From a virus, in the IMG/VR virus record IMGVR_UViG_3300032753_002656, positions 1 through 61,171 of that record: DNA of 61,171 nt. One strand, 5' to 3'. Under the pieces are notes generated by a model, which saw only the letters and a list, made by a program, of their open reading frames with translations, searched no databases and had not been told where the DNA came from. Within the stretch, counting starts at the first letter, position 1; each line of letters opens with the position of its first letter. The translations under genes and the position numbers were made by a program. Below, one piece after another: positions 7,984 through 15,063 of this stretch.

Positions 7984-8244
7984 TCAGTAACTTTTTACAC
8001 CGTTTTTATCAATCAATCTTTTAGTAATAGTTGTAAATTCAAATAAAATAATAGTCGAGGTTAATCCTTCTACACCTTCATAAATATTATATCTAAACCC
8101 CGGAACCAATCCTGCTTCTGTCTCAAACAATAAAGCAACTTTTTTATCTTCTTCCTGTTTGAATGATCCATATTGAATCTCCGTATGGATCGTTTTATAT
8201 ACATCCGAAGTATCAGTCTTTTCCAGGGTGTAGGTTTTTGGCAT
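7984..8244 (-). CDS. R-I-K array member 15, cut short by an in-frame TGA
   Basis: 86 residues ending KNGVKSY at a TGA (7984-7986). Beyond that TGA the same frame continues GQIRYCIPIVNFERIK to a TAA at 7933-7935, which overlaps the start of member 14 exactly as other junctions do. The ancestral gene therefore spanned 7933-8244 and has lost its tail by a nonsense change. Read-through or selenocysteine-type recoding would restore it, but TGA ends other members normally. The N-terminal motif is weak (EIQYGSFKQ). The start overlaps the upstream gene by 32 nt. Confidence 0.7.
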   Translation of the reverse strand: MPKTYTLEKTDTSDVYKTIHTEIQYGSFKQEEDKKVALLFETEAGLVPGFRYNIYEGVEGLTSTIILFEFTTITKRLIDKNGVKSY

Positions 8245-8443
8245 CCTCTATTTTTTTTATCCTTCTTTGAATTTCATGCCATTCTTCTCTAATTTCATTT
8301 ACACCTATTTCCATTCTTTTGACACGAGGATGTTGCCCTCCAAGAGAACGTGCTTGGGATTTAAAAAAATCCCAATTTTCCCAATAGCTAAAGGCAATTA
8401 TGGTTTCGGCTAAACGCAGATCTTCCAATTCATCCATATACAA
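8213..8443 (-). CDS. Hypothetical small helical protein
   Basis: 76 residues, charged and helical by pattern, with a possible coiled coil in the second half (NEIREEWHEIQRRIKKIE). No R-I-K tail at its C-terminus and no family recognised. The 3' end overlaps array member 15 by 32 nt. Confidence 0.6.
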   Translation of the reverse strand: MYMDELEDLRLAETIIAFSYWENWDFFKSQARSLGGQHPRVKRMEIGVNEIREEWHEIQRRIKKIEDAKNLHPGKD

Positions 8444-8448
8444 ACGAT

Positions 8449-8646
8449 TTATAAAATTTTATCCCGGAGAAGTTTTAAATTTTGTGCTAGCAATGTTCGT
8501 TCTACCTTACGAACATTATTTAATATTAGATTGGGATCTGTATTTGGTGGATATGCGTTTGCTTCATTATCCATTTTTAATTCATTGGATTTATTAAGTC
8601 CAATAATTAATTGGTCGATTTCTTTTACTATATCCTTTAATTCCAT
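8449..8646 (-). CDS. Hypothetical small helical protein
   Basis: 65 residues from the ATG at 8646, two bases after the clpS stop codon; an in-frame ATG at 8679 would overlap clpS by 32 nt and is less likely. Amphipathic helical pattern (KDIVKEIDQLIIGLNKS, RTLLAQNLKLLRDKI). No recognised domain. Confidence 0.6.
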   Translation of the reverse strand: MELKDIVKEIDQLIIGLNKSNELKMDNEANAYPPNTDPNLILNNVRKVERTLLAQNLKLLRDKIL

Positions 8647-8647
8647 A

Positions 8648-8941
8648 TTAATCAATTGTTGCGTTAATTCCGCGGTCAATAAATCCTTCTGCTAGGGGTT
8701 GAAGTGTTTCAAAATCCCCGCTCTTGACCCCACATTTACCCTTAAAGTGTATTATAAGAGTACACTGCTCTGCTTGCTCTTTGCTATGTTTACAAATTTC
8801 CATAAGAGATTGTATAACATGATCAAACGAGTTAACTTCGTCATTCCAAAGAATGAGGTTATGATTTTCTTTATTATTAATATCTGTAACCTCTAAAACT
8901 TGTTCTTCTATGTCGGGAGATCCCCAATTAATTATACCCAT
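8648..8941 (-). CDS. clpS: ClpS-like adaptor of the ClpAP protease
   Basis: 97 residues, the normal ClpS length. After a flexible N-terminus (1-27) it has the ClpS core: LILWNDEVNSFDHVI (29-43), then EQAEQCTLIIHFKGKC (55-70), then a C-terminal helix and strand ending DRGINATI. The N-degron pocket residues known from E. coli ClpS (Asn34, Asp35, His66) correspond to N33, D34 and H65, so substrate binding looks intact. NDEVN and QAEQCTLIIH are the Bacteroidota form, suggesting capture from a host. In bacteria ClpS delivers proteins with N-terminal Phe, Leu, Trp or Tyr to ClpA. It may redirect host ClpAP towards chosen targets (inference). Confidence 0.88.
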   Translation of the reverse strand: MGIINWGSPDIEEQVLEVTDINNKENHNLILWNDEVNSFDHVIQSLMEICKHSKEQAEQCTLIIHFKGKCGVKSGDFETLQPLAEGFIDRGINATID

Positions 8942-8951
8942 AGTGTTTATT

Positions 8952-9212
8952 TTATAAGCCCATTAATTTTTTCCCCATAATAATAGTTTCGGCAGGGGTT
9001 CCATTGAATTGCACAAGGTATCCTTCAAGACCCTCCCCTTCATGTATCATATACATGCTACCCGTAACTACTCCTTGTTCACCGGGTTTATGTAGATCTG
9101 CATCGTCACCATCAAGCTTAATAACGGAAGAACCAATTCCATATTTGCAACGATGATCTCCTTTTCTAAAGGTATCCACTATTTCTGCAGGTAATCCAAA
9201 TATTGCTGGCAT
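8952..9212 (-). CDS. Hypothetical small beta-barrel-like protein
   Basis: 86 residues. The pattern GEQGVVTGSMYM ... GYLVQFNGTPAETIIMGKKL, alternating strands with G-x-V-x-G and Y-L-V-x-F, resembles SH3/KOW-type small barrels. It contains a single HRCKYG segment. Directly upstream of clpS. Function unknown. Confidence 0.6.
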   Translation of the reverse strand: MPAIFGLPAEIVDTFRKGDHRCKYGIGSSVIKLDGDDADLHKPGEQGVVTGSMYMIHEGEGLEGYLVQFNGTPAETIIMGKKLMGL

Positions 9213-9236
9213 AAAATTATTATTTTAGTTATTTTT

Positions 9237-9689
9237 CTAAATGGTAGAAAATCCAGTTTTATGTAAGACTATTTTTGACCTAAATTTTTTACGTCCGGTA
9301 TATTGGACACAATCAAAATCTATTGGATGAGCAGAGGAAAAAAAGCCTTTACCTTTAATCCATTGAAAATCAGCATATTTCTGTACCCCATTTAGATATT
9401 TCAGTGGTATATCAGTACTGATCCTTACATCTGTATTATATTTACTCCAATAGCCAACAGGTACAAAATCCATTATACCCTTAATTCCTGATTCTCCAGT
9501 CCACGCCATTATATGTAATGAAACATCACCAGATAATCTGTATGACTCAAATTGAATTTCGTTAAGGTTAAGAAATTGTTTAAAAATATTTAACAACATT
9601 AACCTATGTTTCCTATTACCACTTCGAGGAGTAAAAACAAAACCAACCTTTTGAAAAAACATATCTTTCGTGAATTCTTCTAACTCCAT
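9237..9689 (-). CDS. Hypothetical protein
   Basis: 150 residues, mixed alpha/beta, aromatic-rich (DFVPVGYWSKYN, ADFQWIKGKGFF), no signal peptide or membrane helix, no catalytic signature. Co-directional with its neighbours in the operon from the promoter at 10101. Confidence 0.6.
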   Translation of the reverse strand: MELEEFTKDMFFQKVGFVFTPRSGNRKHRLMLLNIFKQFLNLNEIQFESYRLSGDVSLHIMAWTGESGIKGIMDFVPVGYWSKYNTDVRISTDIPLKYLNGVQKYADFQWIKGKGFFSSAHPIDFDCVQYTGRKKFRSKIVLHKTGFSTI

Positions 9690-9695
9690 AATTAT

Positions 9696-10082
9696 TTAGG
9701 ATTGAAGAGTAGAAGGTTCAACCAATTTTTTCCATTTCTCGTGCACAACCTTTAATGTTGTTCCATGTGTACCTAGATCGATATGAATGGATTTTTCTTG
9801 TATGAGCGCTAGTGCACCAATAGGATCCGTAGTCATCATTTGTTTCAGCTGTTCCAAATATTGGTCAGGCATATATGTTTTGAAAACCACCCCATTCTTT
9901 TCTTTCTCTCTAGCAGAACGATTTGCTAATGCCCAAAGCTCCTTCTTTTTTTCGTCAGTAAGCTCCTTCCTAACAGTAGGATCATAAAATAAATCTACAG
10001 CCAATGTTTCAGGATCTTCCTTCAATACTTGAAGTCCAGTTTCATCCCCGTATCCGTAAAGCCATGTGTTTCCTAAATTCAT
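9696..10082 (-). CDS. Hypothetical protein, first gene of its operon
   Basis: 128 residues, acidic then mixed. Aromatic N-terminus (NTWLYGYGDE) followed by charged helices (TDEKKKELWALANRSAREKEKNG). No recognised domain. The promoter-like element at 10101-10123 lies 19 nt before the start, so this gene leads the operon that includes clpS and the R-I-K array. Confidence 0.6.
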   Translation of the reverse strand: MNLGNTWLYGYGDETGLQVLKEDPETLAVDLFYDPTVRKELTDEKKKELWALANRSAREKEKNGVVFKTYMPDQYLEQLKQMMTTDPIGALALIQEKSIHIDLGTHGTTLKVVHEKWKKLVEPSTLQS

Positions 10083-10100
10083 ATTAAATTCAATTTTCCT

Positions 10101-10123
10101 ACAAATATAATTAAAATAATCAG
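10101..10123 (-). promoter_or_regulatory. Putative promoter (GATTA-N7-TATATTTG)
   Basis: Minus-strand reading GATTA, 7 nt, TATATTTGT: the recurrent window promoter with a perfect Bacteroidota -7 box. No distal TTTAAC at the usual distance. It would drive the 10082 to 4130 operon, including clpS and the R-I-K array. Confidence 0.55.
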
Positions 10124-10182
10124 CAAAAAAAATTTATTTCGTCACAGAAATAAATTTTAACGCCCTCTTAACAAGAGATAAC

Positions 10183-10377
10183 CTATAAAGAATGGCGAAG
10201 GGTAGTTACTTCTTTTTCCACCTTACGAATGAAATCCTCCAGATCCTGAATATCAGTATTAGATACCTCATATCTTTTGGATGCATATTCTACTACTTTA
10301 TCTATATCCCAGCGATGATACAATTTTGATACAATATCTTCCAATATAAATGGTTCTTTAAGCTCTGATACCTTCAT
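10183..10377 (-). CDS. Hypothetical small helical protein
   Basis: 64 residues. LEDIVSKLYHRWDIDKVVEYASKRYEV and a C-terminal helix DLEDFIRKVEKEVTTL suggest a small helical bundle. No recognised family. Preceded on its own strand by a TATAAATA run within the 12-nt gap to the upstream gene. Confidence 0.55.
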   Translation of the reverse strand: MKVSELKEPFILEDIVSKLYHRWDIDKVVEYASKRYEVSNTDIQDLEDFIRKVEKEVTTLRHSL

Positions 10378-10389
10378 ATGAGTATATAT

Positions 10390-10665
10390 TTATATAGTTT
10401 CTGGATCTATCTCTGGCATGATATAAACTAACTGGTGATATACCAATTCAATATTATTTAGGGGAGCATCAACAATAGCAACTACTTCTGCATTTCTATA
10501 AAAATCCTCCTTCAAGTCAATATTAGTGGGATCTGATTCATTTTTCCAATCGGTATTATATTTTTTATATGCCGCTACCATTGCTTTATCATGGTGATCC
10601 TCCACTATTTTCCAAATTTGGTGAGCGGCATCGACAGAAAAATACATTACTATATGAACTTTCAT
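10390..10665 (-). CDS. Hypothetical protein
   Basis: 91 residues, alpha/beta, starting with a beta-strand VHIVMYFSVDAAHQIW and containing AEVVAIVDAPLNNIELVYHQLVY. No domain recognised and no membrane segment. Stop TAA lies within an ATATAAATA run just before the next gene. Confidence 0.55.
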   Translation of the reverse strand: MKVHIVMYFSVDAAHQIWKIVEDHHDKAMVAAYKKYNTDWKNESDPTNIDLKEDFYRNAEVVAIVDAPLNNIELVYHQLVYIMPEIDPETI

Positions 10666-10790
10666 AGTTAAAGTTTTGATATAAGTTCTATTTTCATTTC
10701 CTTCGGAATATCTAATAGTTTTAAAACTTTTTGTGAAACCGGAAATCTAACCTCTCTAATTTCTTTTACCCAATTATTAGATTAAATCTA

Positions 10791-11123
10791 CTAAAGGTTA
10801 TCATTTTTCTTATTTATAGGAGGATCAAATGATTTTGGTAAAATATCAACACCCATCTTTTTAGCCTGACGGACAATGATTGGAATTAAGATACTTGCTC
10901 CAGGAATGATAATGAAAGGAACTACAACACCCACAACTTTTAATGTGTCCCATAGTTGGGCCTTTAATATTTTTTCCTCATCATCCGTTATTTTACGATC
11001 TTTCATATACTTACCGATTATCTCGGCAGCCTCTTTTGTTCCTCTGGCCTCTTCCTTTATTCCTCGTACAAAATGGTGGGCATTCACTTCAATTTTCTGT
11101 ACTATTATTTCAAACATTCTCAT
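10791..11123 (-). CDS. LETM1-like membrane protein
   Basis: 110 residues. N-terminal helical region with FVRGIKEEARGTKEAAEI, then KITDDEEKILKAQLWDTLKVVG, one transmembrane segment VVVPFIIIPGASILIPIIV (about residues 73-91), then RQAKKMGVDILPKSF. The order (charged helix, short TM with P-G-x-x-x-x-P, K-x-x-G-I/V-D-x-L-P-x-S-F) is that of short LETM1-domain proteins common in Bacteroidota. Mitochondrial LETM1 contacts ribosomes and affects K+/H+ exchange; a phage role is unknown. It may act on the inner membrane or membrane-near ribosomes (inference). Confidence 0.75.
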   Translation of the reverse strand: MRMFEIIVQKIEVNAHHFVRGIKEEARGTKEAAEIIGKYMKDRKITDDEEKILKAQLWDTLKVVGVVVPFIIIPGASILIPIIVRQAKKMGVDILPKSFDPPINKKNDNL

Positions 11124-11137
11124 TGGAGCTTGAGGAA

Positions 11138-11491
11138 TTATTCCTCACCCATTTTATAGGCTTCTATTAATTCAAGATATTGAGGGTCTACAAATACTTT
11201 AACATTACTTGCATGAAATTCTGCTAATTTGGTAAGTTTGTTATGCTGGATAGCTAGTTTTCTTTCATGCTCTAAAGCCGCTGGCAATTTATTTTCTGCT
11301 GGTACTATAACACCTAAAGTTCCATCCTCGTTATAAGAGTGTAGGATGACTTTAGTTCCAGGACAAGAAACACCATAAGGTGCTCCTTCCTTTATCAGGT
11401 ATTCTCCCGGAGGGTATTTGGAAATAATTTCTTGTACACTTTCTGGCCTAGATCTTATCCATTCTAACCATTGCTCTTTTTTACTAGACAT
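11138..11491 (-). CDS. Hypothetical protein
   Basis: 117 residues. The N-terminal helix is W-rich (EQWLEWIRSRP), followed by a small beta unit (YPPGEYLIKEGAPYGVSCPGTKVILHSY) and a charged C-terminal helix. No known family. Overlaps the 11484 gene by 8 nt. Confidence 0.6.
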   Translation of the reverse strand: MSSKKEQWLEWIRSRPESVQEIISKYPPGEYLIKEGAPYGVSCPGTKVILHSYNEDGTLGVIVPAENKLPAALEHERKLAIQHNKLTKLAEFHASNVKVFVDPQYLELIEAYKMGEE

Positions 11492-12032
11492 ATCGTGCTT
11501 TTTTAAATAAATTATCGAATCTGCTTATTGTTGGGGTCTTTCCATCTGTATCTTCCCTGGGTTTAAGGTAGACACCCTCGATATACTCCCCTTTACTGTT
11601 TTTCTTTGTACCCATCTTATCAAAGATACGAGTTTCTGAATTCTCGATAGTTTCGAATGTAATCATCACGACCTCTTTTCTTTCCTTCGTCCTTTTGATT
11701 TCTTCGATGTCCATCTTGTTTTCTGGGTCTCCCTCCCATATCCAACCTTCTGTTATCATAGATATACAAAGTGGAGATACTCCTTGTTCTTCTAACTTAC
11801 TAAGTATTTGGGGAACAACAACATTTGTTAGCGCATCTTTTGTTGAACCATTCCTAAATAAATCATTAGGTATCGGAACTAAAACTAGTACTGGTTTTTC
11901 CTCGTTTGGATCCTGACATAATATATTAAAGACGGGAGAAATTTGGCTTGATTCAATAATCTCCTCGTTTGTTTGTTGGATGATGAATTTTTTAAATTTT
12001 TCTATATCCTCACGATTTCTTTCCGTAGACAT
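11484..12032 (-). CDS. Hypothetical protein, alpha/beta
   Basis: 182 residues. Strand KPVLVLVPIPNDLF, helix NVVVPQILSKLEEQ, strand CISMITEGWIWEG, then a charged stretch and EVVMITFETIENSETRIF. Resembles small phage proteins that assist nucleotide or stress functions only in general fold; no motif supports a role. The promoter element at 12052-12075 lies 19 nt upstream. Confidence 0.6.
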   Translation of the reverse strand: MSTERNREDIEKFKKFIIQQTNEEIIESSQISPVFNILCQDPNEEKPVLVLVPIPNDLFRNGSTKDALTNVVVPQILSKLEEQGVSPLCISMITEGWIWEGDPENKMDIEEIKRTKERKEVVMITFETIENSETRIFDKMGTKKNSKGEYIEGVYLKPREDTDGKTPTISRFDNLFKKARYV

Positions 12033-12051
12033 TGTAATGAAAATTTATGTT

Positions 12052-12075
12052 GTAAAAGTAATGTATTTTTCTCAA
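12052..12075 (-). promoter_or_regulatory. Putative promoter with distal TTTAAC
   Basis: Minus-strand reading AGAAA, 7 nt, TACTTTTA: a slightly off-consensus -7 box. TTTAAC lies at 12093-12098, 20 nt before the pentamer. It would drive genes 12032 to 10183. Confidence 0.5.
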
Positions 12076-12114
12076 TTAAAAAAATCTATTATGTTAAATC
12101 TATGTTAAGATTTA

Positions 12115-12573
12115 TTAGGAAATAATTACTAATATTCTCTTCCTTGCCAAGGGTGAAATCTTACATTCAGAGAATACCCTGTCTAGTAATAATTTAGCCT
12201 CCTCTGGTGATTCATTAAATTTGTCTAGAATTGCTAATGTCCAGGATTCATCATCCCACTTACTTGGATCTGCCGGTTTCCTATTTAGTTCAGTGGGATC
12301 AATTTTGATATTCTCTGGAGGAGGGATAATTTTTTTAGTATCATTTCCTTTTTTTGCTATGGATTTACGATTGCTCCCAAATCCATTTCTACTTGCCATG
12401 CTAGCAATTTTAGCAGCTACTTCTGGATCCTTAATTATTTGATACTCATTTCCAGTTTTATGGTGTACAATAAGATGTCCGGATGCTTTTTGCACAGGAG
12501 AACATTCTATACAAAAGTTAAATCCTAAATTAACCCTTTTTTGTGGTATTATATTACCGCACTTGCATATCAT
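12115..12573 (-). CDS. Zinc-ribbon protein of unknown function
   Basis: 152 residues. N-terminal CKCGN ... FCIEC gives a CxC/CxxC-type zinc ribbon (residues 3-24). A GHLIVHHKTGNEYQII strand unit follows, then a basic linker, and a C-terminal helical domain (WTLAILDKFNESPEEAKLLLDRVFSE). Could bind nucleic acid. Overlaps the next upstream gene by 20 nt. Confidence 0.6.
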   Translation of the reverse strand: MICKCGNIIPQKRVNLGFNFCIECSPVQKASGHLIVHHKTGNEYQIIKDPEVAAKIASMASRNGFGSNRKSIAKKGNDTKKIIPPPENIKIDPTELNRKPADPSKWDDESWTLAILDKFNESPEEAKLLLDRVFSECKISPLARKRILVIIS

Positions 12574-12829
12574 TGGGAGTATATGATATTACTGGAAAAT
12601 CCAGATAGCCAAAAATAAATTGATTAGTTTCTGCTTTGAAGTATAAAGATCCTTCATAAATTTTCTGTTGCAATAGATCTACCAAAAAATGTCGGACCTC
12701 TTTTTTTTGTACCATCTGGGCAAACAGCTGTTTATTGGGGGTGTCTTTTAGAACTTTTTGTATAATTTTACCCGATAATAAACCTCCATTGTCAGTAAAA
12801 GTTTTCCGAAATTGAGCCACTGTTAACAT
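12554..12829 (-). CDS. Hypothetical protein
   Basis: 91 residues, helical N-terminus with FRKTFTDNGG, then QKKEVRHFLVDLLQQKI and a beta end (SLYFKAETNQFIFGYLDF). Not recognised. The promoter at 12849 lies 19 nt upstream, so it leads a two-gene operon with the zinc-ribbon protein. Confidence 0.55.
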   Translation of the reverse strand: MLTVAQFRKTFTDNGGLLSGKIIQKVLKDTPNKQLFAQMVQKKEVRHFLVDLLQQKIYEGSLYFKAETNQFIFGYLDFPVISYTPNDMQVR

Positions 12830-12848
12830 TGAAATTACATTTAGTCTT

Positions 12849-12871
12849 GCAAATGTAATAAAAAATATCTG
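12849..12871 (-). promoter_or_regulatory. Putative promoter (GATAT-N7-TACATTTG)
   Basis: Minus-strand reading GATAT, 7 nt, TACATTTGC with an upstream T-tract. Perfect Bacteroidota -7 box. Lies in the divergent region between 12829 (-) and 12942 (+). Confidence 0.6.
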
Positions 12872-12928
12872 AAGTAAAAAATATTTTTTGAACTTTTTCT
12901 TTAGCTGTGTATTATAGTCTAATAGGCC

Positions 12929-12938
12929 AGATATATAA
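12929..12938 (+). promoter_or_regulatory. AGATATATAA element 3 nt before a start codon
   Basis: The 10-mer AGATATATAA ends 3 nt before the ATG at 12942. The same element at the same distance precedes 13144, 19095 and 38669. It is too close to be an ordinary -10 box with a leader, so it is either a translation-initiation element or a promoter making leaderless mRNA. Confidence 0.5.
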
Positions 12939-12941
12939 GAA

Positions 12942-13127
12942 ATGAAACATCTTATACCAATACATTTATTTGAATGGAATATACCAGGGGATGCTACTGG
13001 TGATGGTAGTATGATGGCTCAAAATCCTAGAATCCCGGATACAATTTCCATAAAAAAATATAGTGATGAGTGGCAAAAGAAACCTTGTAGGAAATGTAAG
13101 AAAAAAGGATTAAAGAGAGGAAGGTAA
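12942..13127 (+). CDS. Small hypothetical protein with basic C-terminus
   Basis: 61 residues, ending in a strongly basic CRKCKKKGLKRGR tail with one CxxC, following a P/G-rich middle (NIPGDATGDGSMM). It opens the plus-strand cluster. Could bind nucleic acid; nothing more can be said. Confidence 0.55.
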   Translation: MKHLIPIHLFEWNIPGDATGDGSMMAQNPRIPDTISIKKYSDEWQKKPCRKCKKKGLKRGR

Positions 13128-13130
13128 AGA

Positions 13131-13140
13131 AGATATATAA
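13131..13140 (+). promoter_or_regulatory. AGATATATAA element 3 nt before a start codon
   Basis: Fills most of the 16-nt gap between the stop of the 12942 gene and the ATG at 13144. An intra-operon position argues for a translational rather than a promoter role. Confidence 0.5.
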
Positions 13141-13143
13141 AAA

Positions 13144-13713
13144 ATGAATACTAGCAAACCATCCGGTTATAAATTAAAAGGTCCACAAGCTGGAATTGAT
13201 CTAGAAACACCAGAAGAAGGTACAAGAGCTGTAGTTAAATCTCCACAGGGAGAAATGAGCCAAGACAACATAATTCAAAAGTTACAAACTGGTGATTATG
13301 AAGGGGCCAAAAAATTAGTTAATGATTTATTAGCTTTTGATGGAACAGAGGAAGAGAATGAATTGATCAAAGGGATCCTATTGCAGGTGGAAGATTATTT
13401 AAAGACATTAGAACCAGAGAAAAGAAAAGAGATCAAGGCGGCAGTTATGGGTGATGATACGCCAGGAGGAAAAACAAACCCTAAATATGTAATGGAAAAA
13501 ATGAGCAAATTAAACAATTACTCTGAATTTGTGGGTAAAGTTAATGAACAAGTAACGGCGGATTTAAAATCTTTACCATTCGAAAAAGTTTTATCCATGT
13601 TCGAAACTTTAGTAAATAGTTTAGCTACTAAAACTAAGACCCCTGCAGACGAGCAACAACTTAATGATCTTAGAGCAGAATTAACATCAAGGAGAGATCC
13701 AAGCAAACATTAA
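13144..13713 (+). CDS. Hypothetical protein, probably structural or scaffolding-like
   Basis: 189 residues, acidic and helix-rich, with a Gly/Pro-rich N-terminus (NTSKPSGYKLKGPQAG) and an internal low-complexity Asp/Gly stretch (MGDDTPGGKTNPK). No cysteine, membrane helix or catalytic motif. Sits between the small basic protein and the glycosyltransferase. A virion role is only a guess. Confidence 0.55.
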   Translation: MNTSKPSGYKLKGPQAGIDLETPEEGTRAVVKSPQGEMSQDNIIQKLQTGDYEGAKKLVNDLLAFDGTEEENELIKGILLQVEDYLKTLEPEKRKEIKAAVMGDDTPGGKTNPKYVMEKMSKLNNYSEFVGKVNEQVTADLKSLPFEKVLSMFETLVNSLATKTKTPADEQQLNDLRAELTSRRDPSKH

Positions 13714-13726
13714 TAAGAACATACAT

Positions 13727-14791
13727 ATGGAAAAGGCTAAGGTCCTATTTATCCTCAAAAGGAGAGAGGATTATAACATTGAAAAACACACTAAAATAGG
13801 TCTTATCACTGGCTTATTTAACTCGGCATCTTTTATGAACCAAATGTTAGTTGATGCTGGCATTGATTCAAATCTTGAAGTTGTTATAGATAATAATGAT
13901 ATTGATAGGCAGGTAAATAAATATAAGCCCACACATGTGATCATTGAGGCCCTTTGGGTAGTACCTTCCAAATTTTCAGTCCTTTGTAAACTGCACCCAA
14001 ATGTTAAATGGATTATTCGTTTACATAGTGAAATTCCATTCTTAGCAAATGAGGGTATGGCAATGGATTGGATTGGTGATTATATTGAATTTCCAAATCT
14101 TTATATTGGAGCTAATGCTCCAAGGGCATTAAAAGAGGTAAGATTTTTTGCTGCTCATAAAATGGAATGGGATGAAATAACAGCAGAGGAGAGAATTATT
14201 TATTTTCCTAATTACTATCCACAGGATTATAAAAAGAAAGAATTAGATAAAGAGAAAGATTGGATTGATATAAGTTGTTTTGGTGCTATCAGGCCACTTA
14301 AAAACCACGTACTTCAAGCATTAGCAGCTATTCAATTTGCAGACAAGATCGAAAAGAAACTTCGATTCCATGTAAATTCAGGTAGGATTGAAATGAACGG
14401 GAGTCCGGTGCTAAATAATTTAAAGGGATTATTTGAGCAACTACATGAAAAAGGACACCAATTAATCAATCATGAATGGACGGATCGAGAAGGATTTTTA
14501 GAATTATGTGGTAAAATGGATATTGGTATGCAAGCTTCTATTACGGAAACGTTTAATATAGTTGGTGCGGATCTAATTAGTCAAGGAGTTCCTCTAGTAG
14601 GTTCTAGTGAAATTCCATGGGCTGCTAATTTCTTTTGTGCTAATCCAGTAGAAAGCGATGATATTTGCTCTGCCCTCATGAGAACTTATAGATTCCCCCA
14701 AACAAATGTTTGGCTAAATCAATACCTATTAAAAAGATATACTAATAAGACCAAAAATATTTGGGTAAAATACTTTACTAATCATATATAA
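13727..14791 (+). CDS. Glycosyltransferase, GT-B fold
   Basis: 354 residues. The C-terminal half carries the family 1/4-like signature: DISCFGAIRPLKNH (about 184-197, start of the nucleotide-sugar domain), then GFLELCGKMDIGMQ, ASITETFNIVGADLISQG and VPLVGSSEIPW, with the E-x-F-x-x-x-x-x-E-like loop (SITETF) that contacts the donor. The N-terminal half has a Rossmann-like pattern (THVIIEALWVVP). It could modify phage DNA bases, virion proteins or host surface glycans; the acceptor cannot be read from sequence. No base-hydroxylase gene lies beside it. Confidence 0.8.
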   Translation: MEKAKVLFILKRREDYNIEKHTKIGLITGLFNSASFMNQMLVDAGIDSNLEVVIDNNDIDRQVNKYKPTHVIIEALWVVPSKFSVLCKLHPNVKWIIRLHSEIPFLANEGMAMDWIGDYIEFPNLYIGANAPRALKEVRFFAAHKMEWDEITAEERIIYFPNYYPQDYKKKELDKEKDWIDISCFGAIRPLKNHVLQALAAIQFADKIEKKLRFHVNSGRIEMNGSPVLNNLKGLFEQLHEKGHQLINHEWTDREGFLELCGKMDIGMQASITETFNIVGADLISQGVPLVGSSEIPWAANFFCANPVESDDICSALMRTYRFPQTNVWLNQYLLKRYTNKTKNIWVKYFTNHI

Positions 14792-14794
14792 TCA

Positions 14795-15001
14795 ATGAAA
14801 CATCAAAAACATAGAATGAAAAAATCAAGATGGATTGAGGGAGTACTTCAAACTGAAATCATCTTATTTGAATCACTCGAAGAAGCATTAATAGAAGCTA
14901 ATTTATTTAAGGGTTGGCAAATTAAGATCTATAATGAAATGAATGAATTAGTTCATAGCCAGAATAATGGTTATGACCACGGATATCACACCTATGCATA
15001 A
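14795..15001 (+). CDS. Small hypothetical protein
   Basis: 68 residues, starting 3 nt after the glycosyltransferase and probably co-translated. A basic N-terminus (MKHQKHRMKKSRW), a helix with FESLEEALIEANL, and a Gly/Tyr/His-rich tail. Not recognised. Confidence 0.5.
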   Translation: MKHQKHRMKKSRWIEGVLQTEIILFESLEEALIEANLFKGWQIKIYNEMNELVHSQNNGYDHGYHTYA

Positions 15002-15026
15002 TAGTTTGAAATAATTTTTTTTTATT

Positions 15027-15049
15027 CAATAACGAATTATTATATTTGC
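15027..15049 (+). promoter_or_regulatory. Putative promoter (ATAAC-N7-TATATTTG)
   Basis: Plus-strand copy of the recurrent promoter: ATAAC, 7 nt, TATATTTGC, 14 nt before the ATG at 15064. Perfect -7 box. Confidence 0.6.
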
Positions 15050-15063
15050 ATTAAATAAGAGTT

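Larger units (their letters stand above)
4130..8244 (-). repeat. Tandem array of about 15 small paralogous genes ending in F/W-x-R-I-K
   Basis: Fifteen loci of 67-105 codons lie head to tail on the minus strand, interrupted by only one unrelated gene (5068-5286). Members share an N-terminal G-h-h-x-N-G-x-h-Y/W strand-turn-strand and a C-terminal hydrophobic strand ending F-E-R-I-K (variants GRIK, RRIK, KRIK, SRIK, WERAK). The tail is encoded by many synonymous codons (TTC GAA CGT ATT AAG, TTT GAG AGA ATA AAA, TTC GAA CGG ATT AAA), so the conservation is at protein level and is not a DNA repeat. Most junctions are ATGA, GTGA or TAATG overlaps, pointing to translational coupling. One copy is frameshifted and one has an early stop. 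Confidence 0.85.

Noticed and set aside
10668-10784. Minus-strand frame reading NNWVKEIREVRF to a TAA
   Set aside because: Protein-like but only about 36 codons and without a usable start codon; possibly a relic, not supported as a gene.
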